Source: Ascaphus truei
Taxonomy: Eukaryota; Chordata; Amphibia; Anura; Ascaphidae
Assembly (NCBI GenBank): GCA_036426205.1
Contig: WSYH01002426.1
Span: 23,213 to 87,212, forward strand
Length of the DNA: 64,000 nucleotides
Reading direction: 5' to 3'
Shown here: positions 11,272-21,404 of the stretch, piece by piece
How positions within the stretch are numbered: the stretch's first letter is position 1
Layout of the letters: every line of letters starts with the position of its first letter
Made by a program: the position numbers and the translations under genes
Notes under the pieces: generated by a model
Seen by the model: the letters and a program-made list of their open reading frames with translations, nothing else
Told to the model about the DNA's origin: nothing
Database searches by the model: none

Positions 11272-11392
11272 TGTTCTGTTATCTGACCAGGGGGTCAGTT
11301 TTAGTATTTAGGCAGCCCCCTATGTGAGGTTATTCCTCCTATTAGGGTTAATCTCTTTATATATAGTTAGCGCTACCTACCCTGTGTTTACA

Positions 11393-11637
11393 CATATTTC
11401 GCATCCTCACCAAGCAAAAAAAAAGGAGTAGCCATCCTCATTAGAACCGGGGTCCCTTTTGTGCTGGCTAAGTCTCTTCCAGACCCAGATGGTCGATTTC
11501 TGATAATCCAGGGTACCCTAGCAGGTACGCCAATTACACTAGTCAATGTTTACGCCCCTAACGACAACCAACTCCCCTTCTTAAGAAATCTCCTCGAATC
11601 ATTGGAGCAGCAATCCCTCTCTTCCCTGATTATACAG
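11393..11637 (+). pseudogene. L1 ORF2, rest of the endonuclease domain
   Basis: After the PLE the L1 frame resumes with 'KKGVAILIRTGVPF', 'GRFLIIQGTL' and 'LVNVYAPND', the central blocks of the APE-like endonuclease. It stops at about 11637, where unrelated sequence starts. The catalytic C-terminal blocks of the domain (SDH box) are missing from this copy. Confidence 0.75.
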
Positions 11638-12217
11638 TAAAACATACTGGACACCTAACAAGCTCCTATTGAACCCCCAAAATAACCACAACATATATAT
11701 AAGCATATGAGTGTCACAAAGGAGTGCCACTGAGCATGGCAATATATATTTAAAACCAGAGACAGAACGTAAAACACAGACGGAGCTCAGTGCACATCCA
11801 GTGAAACTCATACACGGTACAGTGCCTAAATATACAAGTCTAAATATCTATTAAGTAAAATGGTTTTTTAGTTTGACATTTTTGGCCAAAATTGTTGTAA
11901 GCCCCTGAGCCAACTGCACGGCAGACCACATTTCAGGGGTCCCTAACACTAATATAAATTCTTAATAACCTGTGTAATAACAGGAAGAATGATTTATAAT
12001 AAATCTGTCAATATTAGTTGCAAAGTTCTAAGTCTGACTGAAGCTTTTATTAACCTGTACATTACCAGGAAAAGCACTCTGTATTAGATTTGTCACAGCC
12101 ATACTGCAAGCAAGCAAGTTCCCCTGAGTGGAAGATGCTATGGAGTAAGCCCTCACCCATTTAAATGTGGGAGTGGGTAAGCTTCAATTAGGTAGCAGCA
12201 AATTTAGCTATAATCCA
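11638..12217. other. Foreign segment replacing part of L1 ORF2
   Basis: About 580 bp of AT-rich sequence lies between the endonuclease and RT parts of ORF2 and encodes nothing recognisable. It contains two imperfect ~100-bp repeats (near 11955-12050 and 12050-12125; shared words 'TTAATAACCTGT', 'AACAGGAA' and 'AGATTTGTCA'-like). Because ORF2 sequence between the two domains is absent, this is a replacement or an insertion with deletion rather than a simple insertion. No terminal duplication was found. Confidence 0.55.
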
Positions 12218-14437
12218 TAAGGAGGGTAGAGACCCGCTCCTTTGCGGTAGCTACAGGCCCATCTCCCTGTTAAACACCGATCTCAAAATCTACAGTAAGA
12301 TCCTGGCAAACAGGCTAAACCCCATTCTCCCTAGACTCATACATGTAGATCAAGTAGGTTTTGTGTCTGGAAGACAGGCCTCCGACAATACCTGCAAAAT
12401 TGTGGATATAATTGACCACGTGCATCTCTCTCCGGTTCCAAAGCAATGATTCTGAGCCTTGACGCTGAAAAGGCGTTTGACAGAATCAAGTGGTCCTTCC
12501 TAGACCAAACTTTGCTGAGGTTTGGCTTCTGTGGCCCTTTCCTGGAGGGTGTGAGAGCCCTCTACCAAAACCCAACAGCCTATGTTAAACTATCAGGCGG
12601 CTTTTCAGAACCAATAAAAATTAGGAACAGGACCAGACAAGGTTGCCCGCTTTCCCCCCTTCTATTCGCCCTAACTATCGAGCCCCTAGCAGCCACAATC
12701 AGAGAAGAAACCAGTATTAAGGGGATCCAAATTGCGGACAGGGAACACAAAATTTCTCTATTCGCTGACGATGTGATTCTGACCCTCGCCGACCCCCACA
12801 CATCCCTCCCCAACCTTCAAAGGCTGCTGACCCAATTTGGGTCAGTCTCTGACTATAAAGTGAACATGCACAAGTCAGAAGCCCTGAATATATCCCTCCC
12901 AGCCCAGACGTGGAAACTCATTCAAGCCAACTATAAATACAAGTGGAGTTCCACCTACATTAAATATCTTGGGGTTAAAATTTCCAACTCCTACAATACC
13001 CTCTATCAATATAACTACCCCCCCCCCCCCCCCTATTCGATCAGATTAAAAAAGATCTAGAAGCATGGAAAAAACACCAAATTTCATGGTTCGGGAGAAT
13101 GGTTGCAGTAAAAATGAACGTCCTCCCAAGGCTATTGTATAATTTCCAAACCCTCCCAATCACGGTGCCACAAGCAGCGCTAAAAAATATTCAATCACTA
13201 CTCCTCCAATTCATTTGGAATGATAAAAAACCCAGGGTCCCTCGATCAGTGATGCTCTCCTCAAGAGCAAGAGGAGGTGTGGGGGTCTCCGACATAGCCA
13301 AGTACTATCTCGCAGCACAACTGAAGCAGGCTGTAGTTTGGAATTGCGACCCGGCCTCAGCTTCTTGGCTCGAAATAGAGTCGCACCACGCGCGCCCCCA
13401 CTCCCTCCAAGTGGCATTATGGACCACTGGCAGCAGCGGGACTGGACCACAGAGGTTCGACCTAGGAGCAATGAGATGCACGTGGGACGTATGGCTTAAA
13501 AGCAAAGGGAAGTATGGCCTGGTAGTGTCCCCTTCCCAGCTCACTCCAATCTTTGGGAAACCCAAATTCCCGCCAGGGTGTTCCCCAAGTCAATTTGACC
13601 AATTCCAGAGTCACAATATTAGGATGGTTGCCGATCTGCTGCAGAAGGAGGAGATCTTAACTTACCAGGCGCTAAGGGATAAATTTGTGATCCAGGATCT
13701 CCACCTGTTTAAGTACTTACAAGTCCGTCACTTCCTATTATCATTATCCCCAACCTCCAAATTCCCCTCGCTAACCAGATTTGAATCCTTATGCATTAAA
13801 AACACCTACCAAAGAGGTCTGATCTCCGAGATATATAAAGGAATGGAGCCATCATCCAGTCCACCGAATCACCGTTACATGCAAAAATGGTCGGAGGAAT
13901 TGGGCCTCCTAATAGACCAAGAAGACTGGGAGGAGATTTGTGAGCAAGCCACTAAAACATCAATTTGCACAACAATAAAAGAAAATATTTATAAAATGAT
14001 ATTTCAGTGGTACCTGACCCCAGCTAGGCTGAGCCAGGTCTACCCCGGCACACTAGACCTGTGCTGGCGGGGATGTGGTCAAAAGGGGGACATGGCCCAC
14101 ATTTGGTGGTCATGTCCGGAGATTCAGAGGTACTGGACCATGATTCAGACGCTTGTCTATGAGGTCACGGGACTCCCCCTTCCCCTGGATCCTCTGTCCC
14201 TGGTGCTGAGCAAACCCATTGAGGACCTCCCGCCGCCAATGTTTAGGCTGATCACGGCCATGCTGACAGCGGCCAGATGCTCTATAGCAGCCGTCTGGAA
14301 ACAGATTAAGGCCCCCTCGAGAACTACAGTAATTAGACGAATAAATTAGGTCATGACTATGGAGAAGCTGACGGCTATGCTCCAAAAGAAGATGCCTCAG
14401 TTTTGGAACACTTGGGACCCCTGGTTAGAGAGATAAA
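12218..14437 (+). pseudogene. L1 ORF2, reverse transcriptase and C-terminal region
   Basis: The RT fingers start with 'GSYRPISLLNTDLKIYSKIL' (frame closed before 12446), followed by the palm in 'LSLDAEKAFDRIKW', 'RQGCPLSPLLFAL' and the catalytic 'LFADDVIL'. The frame is lost at a run of about 15 C (13018-13032) and continues in another frame from 13099, covering the thumb and C-terminal domain. A Cys-rich motif 'CWRGCGQKGDMAHIWWSCP' near the end matches the CCHC-type region of L1 ORF2. A TAG at 14347-14349 is followed by in-register sequence to about 14437, so it looks like a late nonsense mutation. The product would reverse transcribe element RNA at the nicked target; this copy cannot. Confidence 0.85.
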
Positions 14438-14754
14438 ACCCCAAAAAGGCCAACCTCCTGCACCCTTAGAACCCCCCTGACTCCAGAAGAGAATACCAAG
14501 GAAGCCTCTCGGTGAACCACCCCCCCACCTATCCATCCATCTCCCACCCCACCCCACCCCCCACTTGTTTGTCTCCCTCCCTCCCCTCCCCCTCTTTCTC
14601 CCCCCTCTTTCTCTTTCCCCCTAAAGAAAACGGAAAAATGTTATTGGTCACTACATGATTGTATTAAGCTGAAGTGTTATGGGCTCATGACATTTCTGTA
14701 TGTACAGTAATTTGTGAACGTGTCCAATAAAAAAATTGTTACCAAAAAAAAAAC
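14438..14754 (+). other. L1 3' UTR and poly(A) tail
   Basis: A pyrimidine-rich 3' UTR (again C/T-rich like the inter-ORF spacer) ends in AATAAA (14726-14731), a short spacer and an A-tract ending at 14753. The 10-bp target duplication follows directly. Confidence 0.75.
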
Positions 14755-14764
14755 CATTCACTGA

Positions 14765-15119
14765 TTCATGTTGTTTTGTCATTCATTCTTATTCATTGGT
14801 GAGTGTGAGGGAGGGGGGGGGGGTGTTGTCAATGATTATGATTAGCAGGAATGTAAATAAATATTTATTTTATTTTATCAGGAACCAAAAAATACAAATA
14901 TAAAAATAATCATGAATAATACATAATGCAGTCTTTATTAGGTTCTTCTGGCAGATTGAAATTGGATAAACATTTAGAAAACATTTGTAAAAAATGGATA
15001 AACATGAATAATGCACATTTATATGAATATTATTTAATAAGATATCCTGTAATGTATAATATATATATATATATATATAGTAATATTATTTTTCCCGTCT
15101 GTATCTTGTTCCTCATTCT
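14765..15119. other. Pre-insertion flank, no gene
   Basis: AT-rich sequence with a G-run (14812-14823) and a short TA microsatellite (15059-15079). I see no coding frame or transposon end that I can defend. The left terminus of the transposase locus to the right should lie in or near here. Confidence 0.4.
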
Positions 15120-15129
15120 GTGAACAGTA

Positions 15130-15599
15130 CAGTAGTTCATTGAGAGAGGAGAGGTTTTGTGTACATCATTACTGCTGTTTATATACTGTACACTTGAGTG
15201 TACAAACAGATTAGACTGTACACAACACCCCCCCTCTATCCCAGTGCATCCTTTTTTCCTGCAAAGACAAGAAAACAACAAATCAGTGCAGTTATGTGCG
15301 TACTGTATTATGGCATTGTGTGATGTGTAGTACTACTGTAGATGGCTGGTGCTGCTTTCTCTGGAAATAAAAAAAATGAGCAGTTAGTAGGCATTCACTG
15401 TACTACTGTCAAACTAGTCTATACTGGAACTACTGTATACTGTACTCTGACTACTGTTAAATACTATGTAACCAGGTGGCTGGTGCTGCTCTCTGTAAAG
15501 AAAAAATTGTAACTACTGAATACTCTGACTATTAGGAATGACAAAATCTGTGCCATACTTACCTGTATCATACTGTACTTACAATACTACAGTACAGTA
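15130..15599. repeat. Transposase 3' flank with imperfect direct repeats
   Basis: The word 'GGCTGGTGCTGCT' occurs near 15342 and 15479, each followed by a TCTCTG stretch, A-rich sequence and ACTACTG words, giving an imperfect repeat of about 137 bp. No coding frame. It is the likely 3' UTR of the transposase and the left part of the element. Confidence 0.5.
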
Positions 15600-17496
15600 C
15601 TACTTTCCTGATGCTTGCCCATTACGCGCAATCACAATGGGCAACACAGTCGCAATATGGTCTATATATTTATTGCATCGTTCCACGGTGAGTACATCGT
15701 TCCAAAAACTAATTATGCCTTTAAACAACTCGTCCTTTTTGGAGGGTTTCACCACTTTCCGGATATGGTCCTTCAGCTGATGCCAGACCATTTCGATCGG
15801 ATTGAAGTCTGGCGATCTGTCATTGGAAAAATAGGACAATTAGTTTAAGAGATACAGTACATTGTAAAAACAGTGGGGAAAAAATGAGACACGGTTACCG
15901 CACTTACTCCGCTGGCGTCTTCACCCAGTTGATACCGCGGTCAAGGATATGCGCTGTTGACGCGGTGTGCTTCGGATCGTTGTCCTGATAGAAACGGTGA
16001 CCATCCGGGAACTCGCGTGTGATGTATTGCACTATCTCAGGGACAATGTTGTCTTGGAAGAAAGCTTTATTCATGATTCCTATAGCAAGAAAAGAAAAGT
16101 GCTCAAAAAACTGCACAATAGTACAGTACAGTGCATACAGTAAGGCTACACTAGTAAAGTACATTGCATAAGGCTACATTATATTTTATATATTTTACCT
16201 TCAAAGATGACAATGCATCGTGGTCCACGCCTAGAGATAGCACCCCACACATGCAGCTTTATGGGGTGTTTTGGCCGCGGCTTCAAAGATATGTGGCCTT
16301 TTTTGTGAAATGCAAAGGTTGCAAATCTCTCCAGCGACACAGTAGACTCGTCAGTGAAGCTGCAATCCTGGAAAGTTTCTCCACAGTCGATCCATGCCTG
16401 GGCCTGGACCACTCATTTTATTTTGTTTACGTCCCGTATCATGGGGTACGCTCTGTAATGACAAGGAATAAATAATTTTAGCGGTACAGTACAGTTTCCT
16501 AAACAACACTTTTACCTCATGTACTGTCCAGTACTAACCTCACACGTCCATATTTCCATCCAATGCTGCGTCTCATCTTCTTTATGCTGGTCTCGGATAC
16601 AGTGAGATTGTGATTTTCCTGCAGAGTGTACAGTATTTGACCCTTAATGCACTCTTCTTATCATTCTCCTCACTTATTTTGTCCACCAGAAGAGTTGTCT
16701 CCCTACAGTGTAAAGAAAAACAAACTATAAATATGCAGCAATATAAAAATATACTGTATACTGTTGTAATATAAATATACAAAATATATATACTGTTGTC
16801 ATATAAATATAAATATGCAAAATATATATACTGTTGTAATATAAATATAAATATGCAAAATACAGTATATACTGTATACTGTTGTAATATAAAAATAAAT
16901 ATACAAAATATATATACTGTTGCAATATAAATATAAATATGCAAAATACAGTATATACTGTATACTGTTGTAATATAAAAATAAATATACAATATATATA
17001 TACTGTTGTAATATAAATATAAATATGCAAAATAGTGTATATACTGTATACTGTTGTAATATAAAAATAAATATACAATATATATATACTGTTGTAATAT
17101 AAATATAAATATGCAAAATATATATACTGTTGTAATATAAATATAAATATGCAAAATACAGTATATACTGTATACTGTTGTAATATAAATATAAATATAC
17201 AAAATATATATACTGTTGTAATATAAATATTACATACAGTATATAGATCTAGAGTACAATATTTTATATGAAAAAAAAAGTACATTTAAGTTGTATAAAT
17301 ATACTTACACGTTAGTTACCCTTGGTGCCCTTTTGCGTTCTCTGTTTTTACCGTGTGCATGATAGCTCACGGTGGTTGCTCGCACAACGATGCCAGAAGT
17401 AGCTAACCAGCGTTGGATAGCTGCAATTCGGTGTCCGCTCGTGTACATCTCGTTAATTCGCATGCTGAGCGCCTTGGAAATCTTCTTAACAGGCAT
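15600..17496 (-). pseudogene. IS630/Tc1-mariner transposase, five coding exons, broken
   Basis: A DDE transposase that would cut and paste the element at TA sites. Exons by splice consensus: 17309-17496, 16539-16702, 16199-16452, 15908-16079, 15600-15816. The donors read GTAAGT, GTTAGT, GTAAAA and GTAAGT, and every acceptor ends in AG after a pyrimidine stretch. Joined length is about 331 codons, normal for Tc1. The N-terminus carries a helix-turn-helix ('ALSMRINEMYTSGHR'), then the second DNA-binding part. The catalytic residues sit in 'FTDEST', 'YQDNDPKHT' and 'SPDFNPIEMVW'. I count 32 residues between the second D and the E, against 34 in classical Tc1. The C-terminus 'IARNGQASGK' ends at a natural stop. 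Damage: a one-base deletion in exon 2 and a TGA early in exon 3 where neighbouring context suggests CGA. Four introns in so short a transposase is unusual. Confidence 0.85.
16735..17235. repeat. AT-rich minisatellite inside transposase intron 1
   Basis: Repeated units built of 'TACTGTTGTAATATAAATA' and 'AAATATGCAAAATA' alternate over about 500 bp with period near 40 and 60 bp. They fall entirely between transposase exons 1 and 2. The long Tyr/Ile-rich open frames here are artefacts of the repeat. Confidence 0.85.
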
Positions 17497-17757
17497 TGCT
17501 GTGAGTAGAAATAAATACAAACACAAGAATGTATATTCGATGTTTAGTCGATGTGTATTCAATGTGCAGGGAATCCACAAAATGGATGATGTATTTGTAC
17601 GTTAATGACTCACATTAGGGTACGCCCACTTTCAACACCTGTACCTCGTCGCCATGCATAAAAGGTTACACACTTTGCATACTGTAGCCCACCACTCGCT
17701 GATCTTTATCTGAACTTGCCCTTGTCCATCCAGATACTGCATTATCCATCTGCTTCC
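17497..17757. promoter_or_regulatory. Divergent promoter region between transposase and BEN-like gene
   Basis: The two start codons are 261 bp apart and face away from each other. A TATA-like CATAAAAGG lies near 17657, about 100 bp before the BEN-like ATG. On the transposase side, a pyrimidine tract ending in CTCACAG directly before the ATG region could be an acceptor of a 5' UTR exon. A shared control region for both genes is an inference from the layout. Confidence 0.55.
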
Positions 17758-19199
17758 ATGGATCAACCCCGATTCTACGGACGCAGGAACTCACTCGACT
17801 CTGCCGTGCCTGTCATGCAGAAAAAGCGAAAGGCGGTTGCCGTTTCCACGCAAAGGCAAAAGCGACAGGCTAAGGCAAATAAAGAAAACCTTCTGCTGAC
17901 CCCAAAGGCTAAGGGTTTTCATAGACGTCAGCCTTATTATGTCAAGAAGAAATACAGTGATGTACTCTCAACGCAAAACGAATGGGACCCAACTCATCGA
18001 ACCCGCAGACCACTTCCTCGCATACGCTTGGACGACTCTGCCGCCGCTGTCCCGGAAATCTTCAGCCCGTCTTCTCCACTCCTCGTCCTCGACGCTGCCG
18101 CCGCCCTCCCGGAAACCCACAGGCCATCTTCTCCAGTTCTATCCGACGACGCTGGTGCCTCTGAAATCCACGGGTCACTTTCTCCTTTGCTCTTAGACGA
18201 CGCTGCTTCTCGCCCGTAAATCCAAAGGTCACTTTCTCCATCCCTCTTCGACGACGCTGCCGCTTCTCCTCTACCGGATATCCACAGGTCACCTCCTCCA
18301 CCCTTATTCGGGGACGCTGCCACTTCTCTCCATGGAACCCCCATCTCATCCTTCGTTGCACCCATCCACCCAGATGTCCACACGCCATGCTGAATGGGAT
18401 AAGTGTGGATATCCCCAGGAACTCTATTGTGCTGACAAAGATAGATTTGGTTCTGGAGACCATGCTAAATGTGGAGCAACGGATGCTACATATGGATCAA
18501 CGGATGCTAGATATGGATCAACGGATGGATCGCCGGATGGAGAAGATAGACGCTGACATAGCGGGTATACATCATTTGCTCGGTGTTCATGCCCCTGTTT
18601 CCCCGACGCCGGAGACGGAGGGTGGCATGGATGTGCTGAATGGGAGCATTGACCTCCTTCCATCACCAAGCGCACCCCCTCCACCAGAAGATGTAATGTA
18701 CATGTATGCCGTTGAGGAGCACATGACAACCCCGTCAAGACCACGCCAGGAGACAACATGGCGACCAAGACCGGAGGAAAGCTTCCACCCAGACAACCTA
18801 CCATCGCCCGTCGCCTCAAGCACACCCGCTCCCAGAAGACCTACATTCGCGCGCATCGATACGGTGCCCGACATCACCCTGTGCGATCTGGCACCGGCGC
18901 TCAGGGAGAAGTATAGGGTGATGAGTGCTGGTGCTCCCCACAAGTATGCCTTGTTACTTTTTAAGCACCATGTGTCCTACTCTTTGTACTGCGACTGGGC
19001 CTTCAAAGTGAACTGCGAAGGAAATCGCCTAAAAAAGGCGCTTCCTGCCAATTTAAGAAAGACCATTCTGGAGGAATTGCGGCGCTTTTATGCAGTTACA
19101 GATCTTGTAATGAAAGGCGTTCGAGACTGCATTAATGGCGTTTTGCGCCATGCAAGGAATCGGCCATGGACGGACAATCTGGCGTACTGTATGGTTTAA
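17758..19199 (+). pseudogene. Accessory gene: basic N-terminus, Pro/Asp repeats, coiled coil, BEN-like domain
   Basis: Frame 1 runs 17758-18219 and frame 3 runs 18387-19199; together about 480 codons. N-terminus: basic, possibly nuclear-localising ('MQKKRKAV', 'RQKRQAK'). Then about six ~21-residue repeats of the type LDDAAA..PEIH.S.SP. The TAA at 18218-18220 falls in such a repeat where the others have a PEI codon series, so it is a point nonsense mutation. The frame then shifts before 18387. A coiled coil follows with repeated 7-residue MDQRML(H/D) units, then a Pro-rich linker. The last ~110 residues ('KYALLLFKHHVS', 'NRLKKALPANLRKTIL', 'VMKGVRDCINGVLRH') resemble a BEN domain (hydrophobic helix, G..KKALP, VR.CIN...R), a DNA- and protein-binding fold of chromatin factors. 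BEN is my reading by eye. Role in transposition is unknown. Confidence 0.6.
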
Positions 19200-19263
19200 T
19201 CACGGGTACTGTAAGACCATACTGTTGTGCTGAACTGTACTGTACATGTTTTGACCTGCTGTG

Positions 19264-19885
19264 CTTAAATAAAGGAGATGTTGTTGTGTTTTTAACTTGC
19301 ATTTATACAGAAATGTTTTAATTTGCTGTACACACACAGGACATGCACAATTCCAGTCCCTGAGTGCCACAAACAGGCACGGTTTTCAAAGGTTTGCCTG
19401 AAAACCTGGCCTGTTTGCTGCCCTCGAGGACTGTAGTGGGGCAGGGCTGACTGACTGTTTTGCACACCATCCCACTGTACTGCATATGTTTCTTTAATAA
19501 AGGAGATGTTGTGTTTTGTAAACTGTATTTTATGAATAAAGATTTTTTTAAATCACAGGTAAGACCATACGGTTGTACGGTAGTGTACATGTTTTGACCT
19601 GCTGTACTGTATTTAAATAAAGGAGATGTTGTGGGTTTTACTGTAACTGGTATTAATAAAAAAATGTTTGTACGTTTTAACTTGCATGTACTGTATACAG
19701 AAATGTTTTAACTTGCTGCACACAGGACATGCACAATTCCAGTCCCTGAGTGCCGCAAACAGGCACGGTTTTCAAAGGTTTGCCTGAAAACCTGACCTGT
19801 TTGCTGCCCTCGAGGACTGTAGTGGTGCAGACTGTTTTGCACACCATCCAACTGTATGTGTTTTGCCTTGCCGTTCTTTAATAAA
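19264..19885 (+). repeat. 386-bp tandem duplication downstream of the BEN-like gene
   Basis: The block containing ACATGCACAATTCCAGTCCC recurs 386 bp later (starts 19341 and 19727) with the surrounding sequence nearly identical. Each copy carries 'AATAAAGGAGATGTTGT' and a hairpin GGTTTTCA...TGAAAACC. Several AATAAA signals make this the likely 3' UTR and polyadenylation zone of the gene. Confidence 0.8.
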
Positions 19886-20426
19886 GGAGAGGTTGCATTT
19901 TGTATATTTTATGAATAAAGAATTTGTTTTTACTTTCTATGCATAAATGTTTTCACTACTGTAGCAGTAAAACATACACCTGTTGATGTTTTGAATTGCT
20001 GTGCACTTAAAATGTTCTACATTTTGCAGTATTTGTAAATAAATGTTTTTGTACTTACTCCACCAATAAAAGAACATGTTGATTTGTTTTACATTGTTCC
20101 ATTGGCTCCTTTGATACCGCAACAAAATACAGTGTTTCTAGAATGTACACTACTGTCCAGGCATACTGTACTGTATACTGCAGGCATTCTCAGTACTGTA
20201 ATACATGTAGAATAAATGCTTAGTTTTTATTTTTTCGGGTTTATTACACAGTATACTGTATATAAAAAAAAGTATTGTATACTGTACGGCCGGAAAACAT
20301 CAGCATACTGTTTCAGGTCCATTATTCTATCATAATCACTAACAACGGCCACTAAACTGTAGACTCCGGTACGTGGGTTTTTAAATCCGATTCAGCAATG
20401 TGCAGGCATTGTTACACAAAGCGATA
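19886..20426. other. Convergent 3' region between BEN-like and forkhead genes
   Basis: AT-rich sequence with further AATAAA words on the plus strand (near 19913 and 20038) and on the minus strand (TTTATT near 20228-20242), many TACTGTA words, and no coding frame. The two genes end toward each other here. Confidence 0.5.
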
Positions 20427-20801
20427 TTATCCATCGAAATTCCTCCATTTGCCATTTTCCACAAAGTTTTCTTTTCTGAGGAAAGAAAAAAGTAAAAGTT
20501 TTACTGTAATGGTCCGTCCCACAGTCAGTCCCACCAATAATTTTCTCGGGGGCATCTCCTGTTCATATGCGCATGTGCCTACCGTCTATGTGATGACACG
20601 CATATGCGTTTCAAGAAGGTTCCAATGCGCATGCGCCTAGCGTTCCACCAATTGTTCAGTATCTGCAGCACAGTACTGGAGAAGCCGCTCAGCCAATAAT
20701 ATTGCTTACAGGAGAATCACTTGACTTTTGAATCGCTCCGATATTGATACTGTATTGTCAAAATAAAAAAACACAGAAAATAATACGGCAACAATACTCA
20801 C
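20427..20801 (-). other. Putative intron and short last exon of the forkhead gene
   Basis: Between the donor at 20801 and an acceptor at 20476 is an AT-rich intron-like stretch with several CATATGCGCATG-type CpG palindromes (20560-20635). The candidate exon 20427-20475 would add about 16 codons and a TAA, but the codon formed at the junction would be TGA, so the join is uncertain. Confidence 0.35.
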
Positions 20802-21404
20802 CATAGAATTTCCCATTCAGCTGGCACTGGCGCTGGCGCCGGACCACTACCAGTCCAGTGTTCTTGATCATCCACGTCGATAGTTTGCAGCGGGAATAGT
20901 TCACCTGTAGTCAGCTGATGAGGCTGGAAATTGCTTAGGTACATGCAAGCTTGATCGAAACTGCACGAGAAATCCGGCTCAGGCTTGCTGGATAGACAGC
21001 AAGGGTTGTCACTGACGGTGGGACCGTTATTGGAAGCCGGTGCTGGTGCTGGTGCATTGCTTGGCAGCGACTGTCGTTTCTTAGTTGGTTTTAACATGAC
21101 CTTTCGCCTTTTGCCGTCTGCATGATCATAGATACAGGAAAAAGCCGTTGATACAAACCAATACCCTCCAACAAATTGTGGCTCAATACGATAAAAACAG
21201 GGATCGCCACATAACCTTTTCCTTATTGCACGCTTCCACGTATGAGGAGCTGGCGAAAATTTGTAAAGTCATAGTTTTCGATAAAATACTGCTAAATTTG
21301 AACAACTGTTGCCATCTTATCATCTGTTGCATTAATCGCGGCCCATATCAAATACACGTAACTTCTGTCGGGTTTTTGGAAAACGGGCTGCACTTGAATA
21401 CTCA
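20802..21404 (-). pseudogene. Forkhead (winged-helix) domain gene, broken
   Basis: Reading from the ATG at 21404: 'QKPDRSYVYLIWAAIN' matches the KP..SY..LI..AI start of forkhead helix 1 and 'TDDK' the turn after it. A TAG interrupts the frame where forkhead proteins have I-Y-x-F/Y-I, then 'YFIENYDF' follows. One base is missing just after. In the next frame 'HTWKRAIRKRLCGDPCFYRI' matches the recognition helix and wing signature (W..[SA]IR..L....CF.[KR]), and 'GGYWFV' is wing strand 3. A basic tail ('DGKRRKVMLKPTKKRQ') and an acidic, Pro/Ala-rich C-terminus follow. The exon ends at 20802 with donor GTGAGT. A possible last exon starts at 20475 after TTTCTTTCCTCAG. Forkhead proteins bind DNA as transcription factors. 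The divergence from standard FOX sequences in the recognition helix is large. Two lesions make this copy dead. Confidence 0.8.

Larger units (their letters stand above)
7078..11392 (+). mobile_element. Penelope-like element with 1.5-kb inverted arms
   Basis: The insertion is bounded by the direct duplication CATATTTCGCATCCTCA (17 bp) at 7061-7077 and 11393-11409, and the host L1 endonuclease frame continues across it. The core (8603-9746) holds a 5'-truncated PLE reading frame. The 3' region downstream (9747-11271) is repeated in inverted orientation upstream (7078-8602). The last 121 bp (11272-11392) are present only at the right. Inverted terminal copies joined to a 5'-truncated body are a known PLE configuration. 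The arms look identical wherever I compared them, which suggests a young insertion. Confidence 0.88.
3470..14754 (+). mobile_element. L1-clade LINE, apparently full length, with nested PLE
   Basis: The target-site duplication CATTCACTGA stands immediately before the element (3460-3469) and immediately after the poly(A) tail (14755-14764), so both ends are defined. Inside, in order: a short 5' leader (3470-3607), ORF1 (3608-4630), a 2.2-kb pyrimidine-rich spacer, ORF2 beginning near 6880, and a 3' UTR (about 14438-14740) with AATAAA at 14726-14731 and an A-tract. ORF2 is interrupted by a Penelope-like element (7078-11392) and by a segment of other sequence (about 11638-12217). Without the nested PLE the element is about 7 kb. 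It cannot be active because ORF2 is broken at several places. Confidence 0.85.

Noticed and set aside
16582..17285. Long Tyr/Ile-rich open frames on the minus strand
   Set aside because: They read through an AT minisatellite in a transposase intron; the composition explains the lack of stops.
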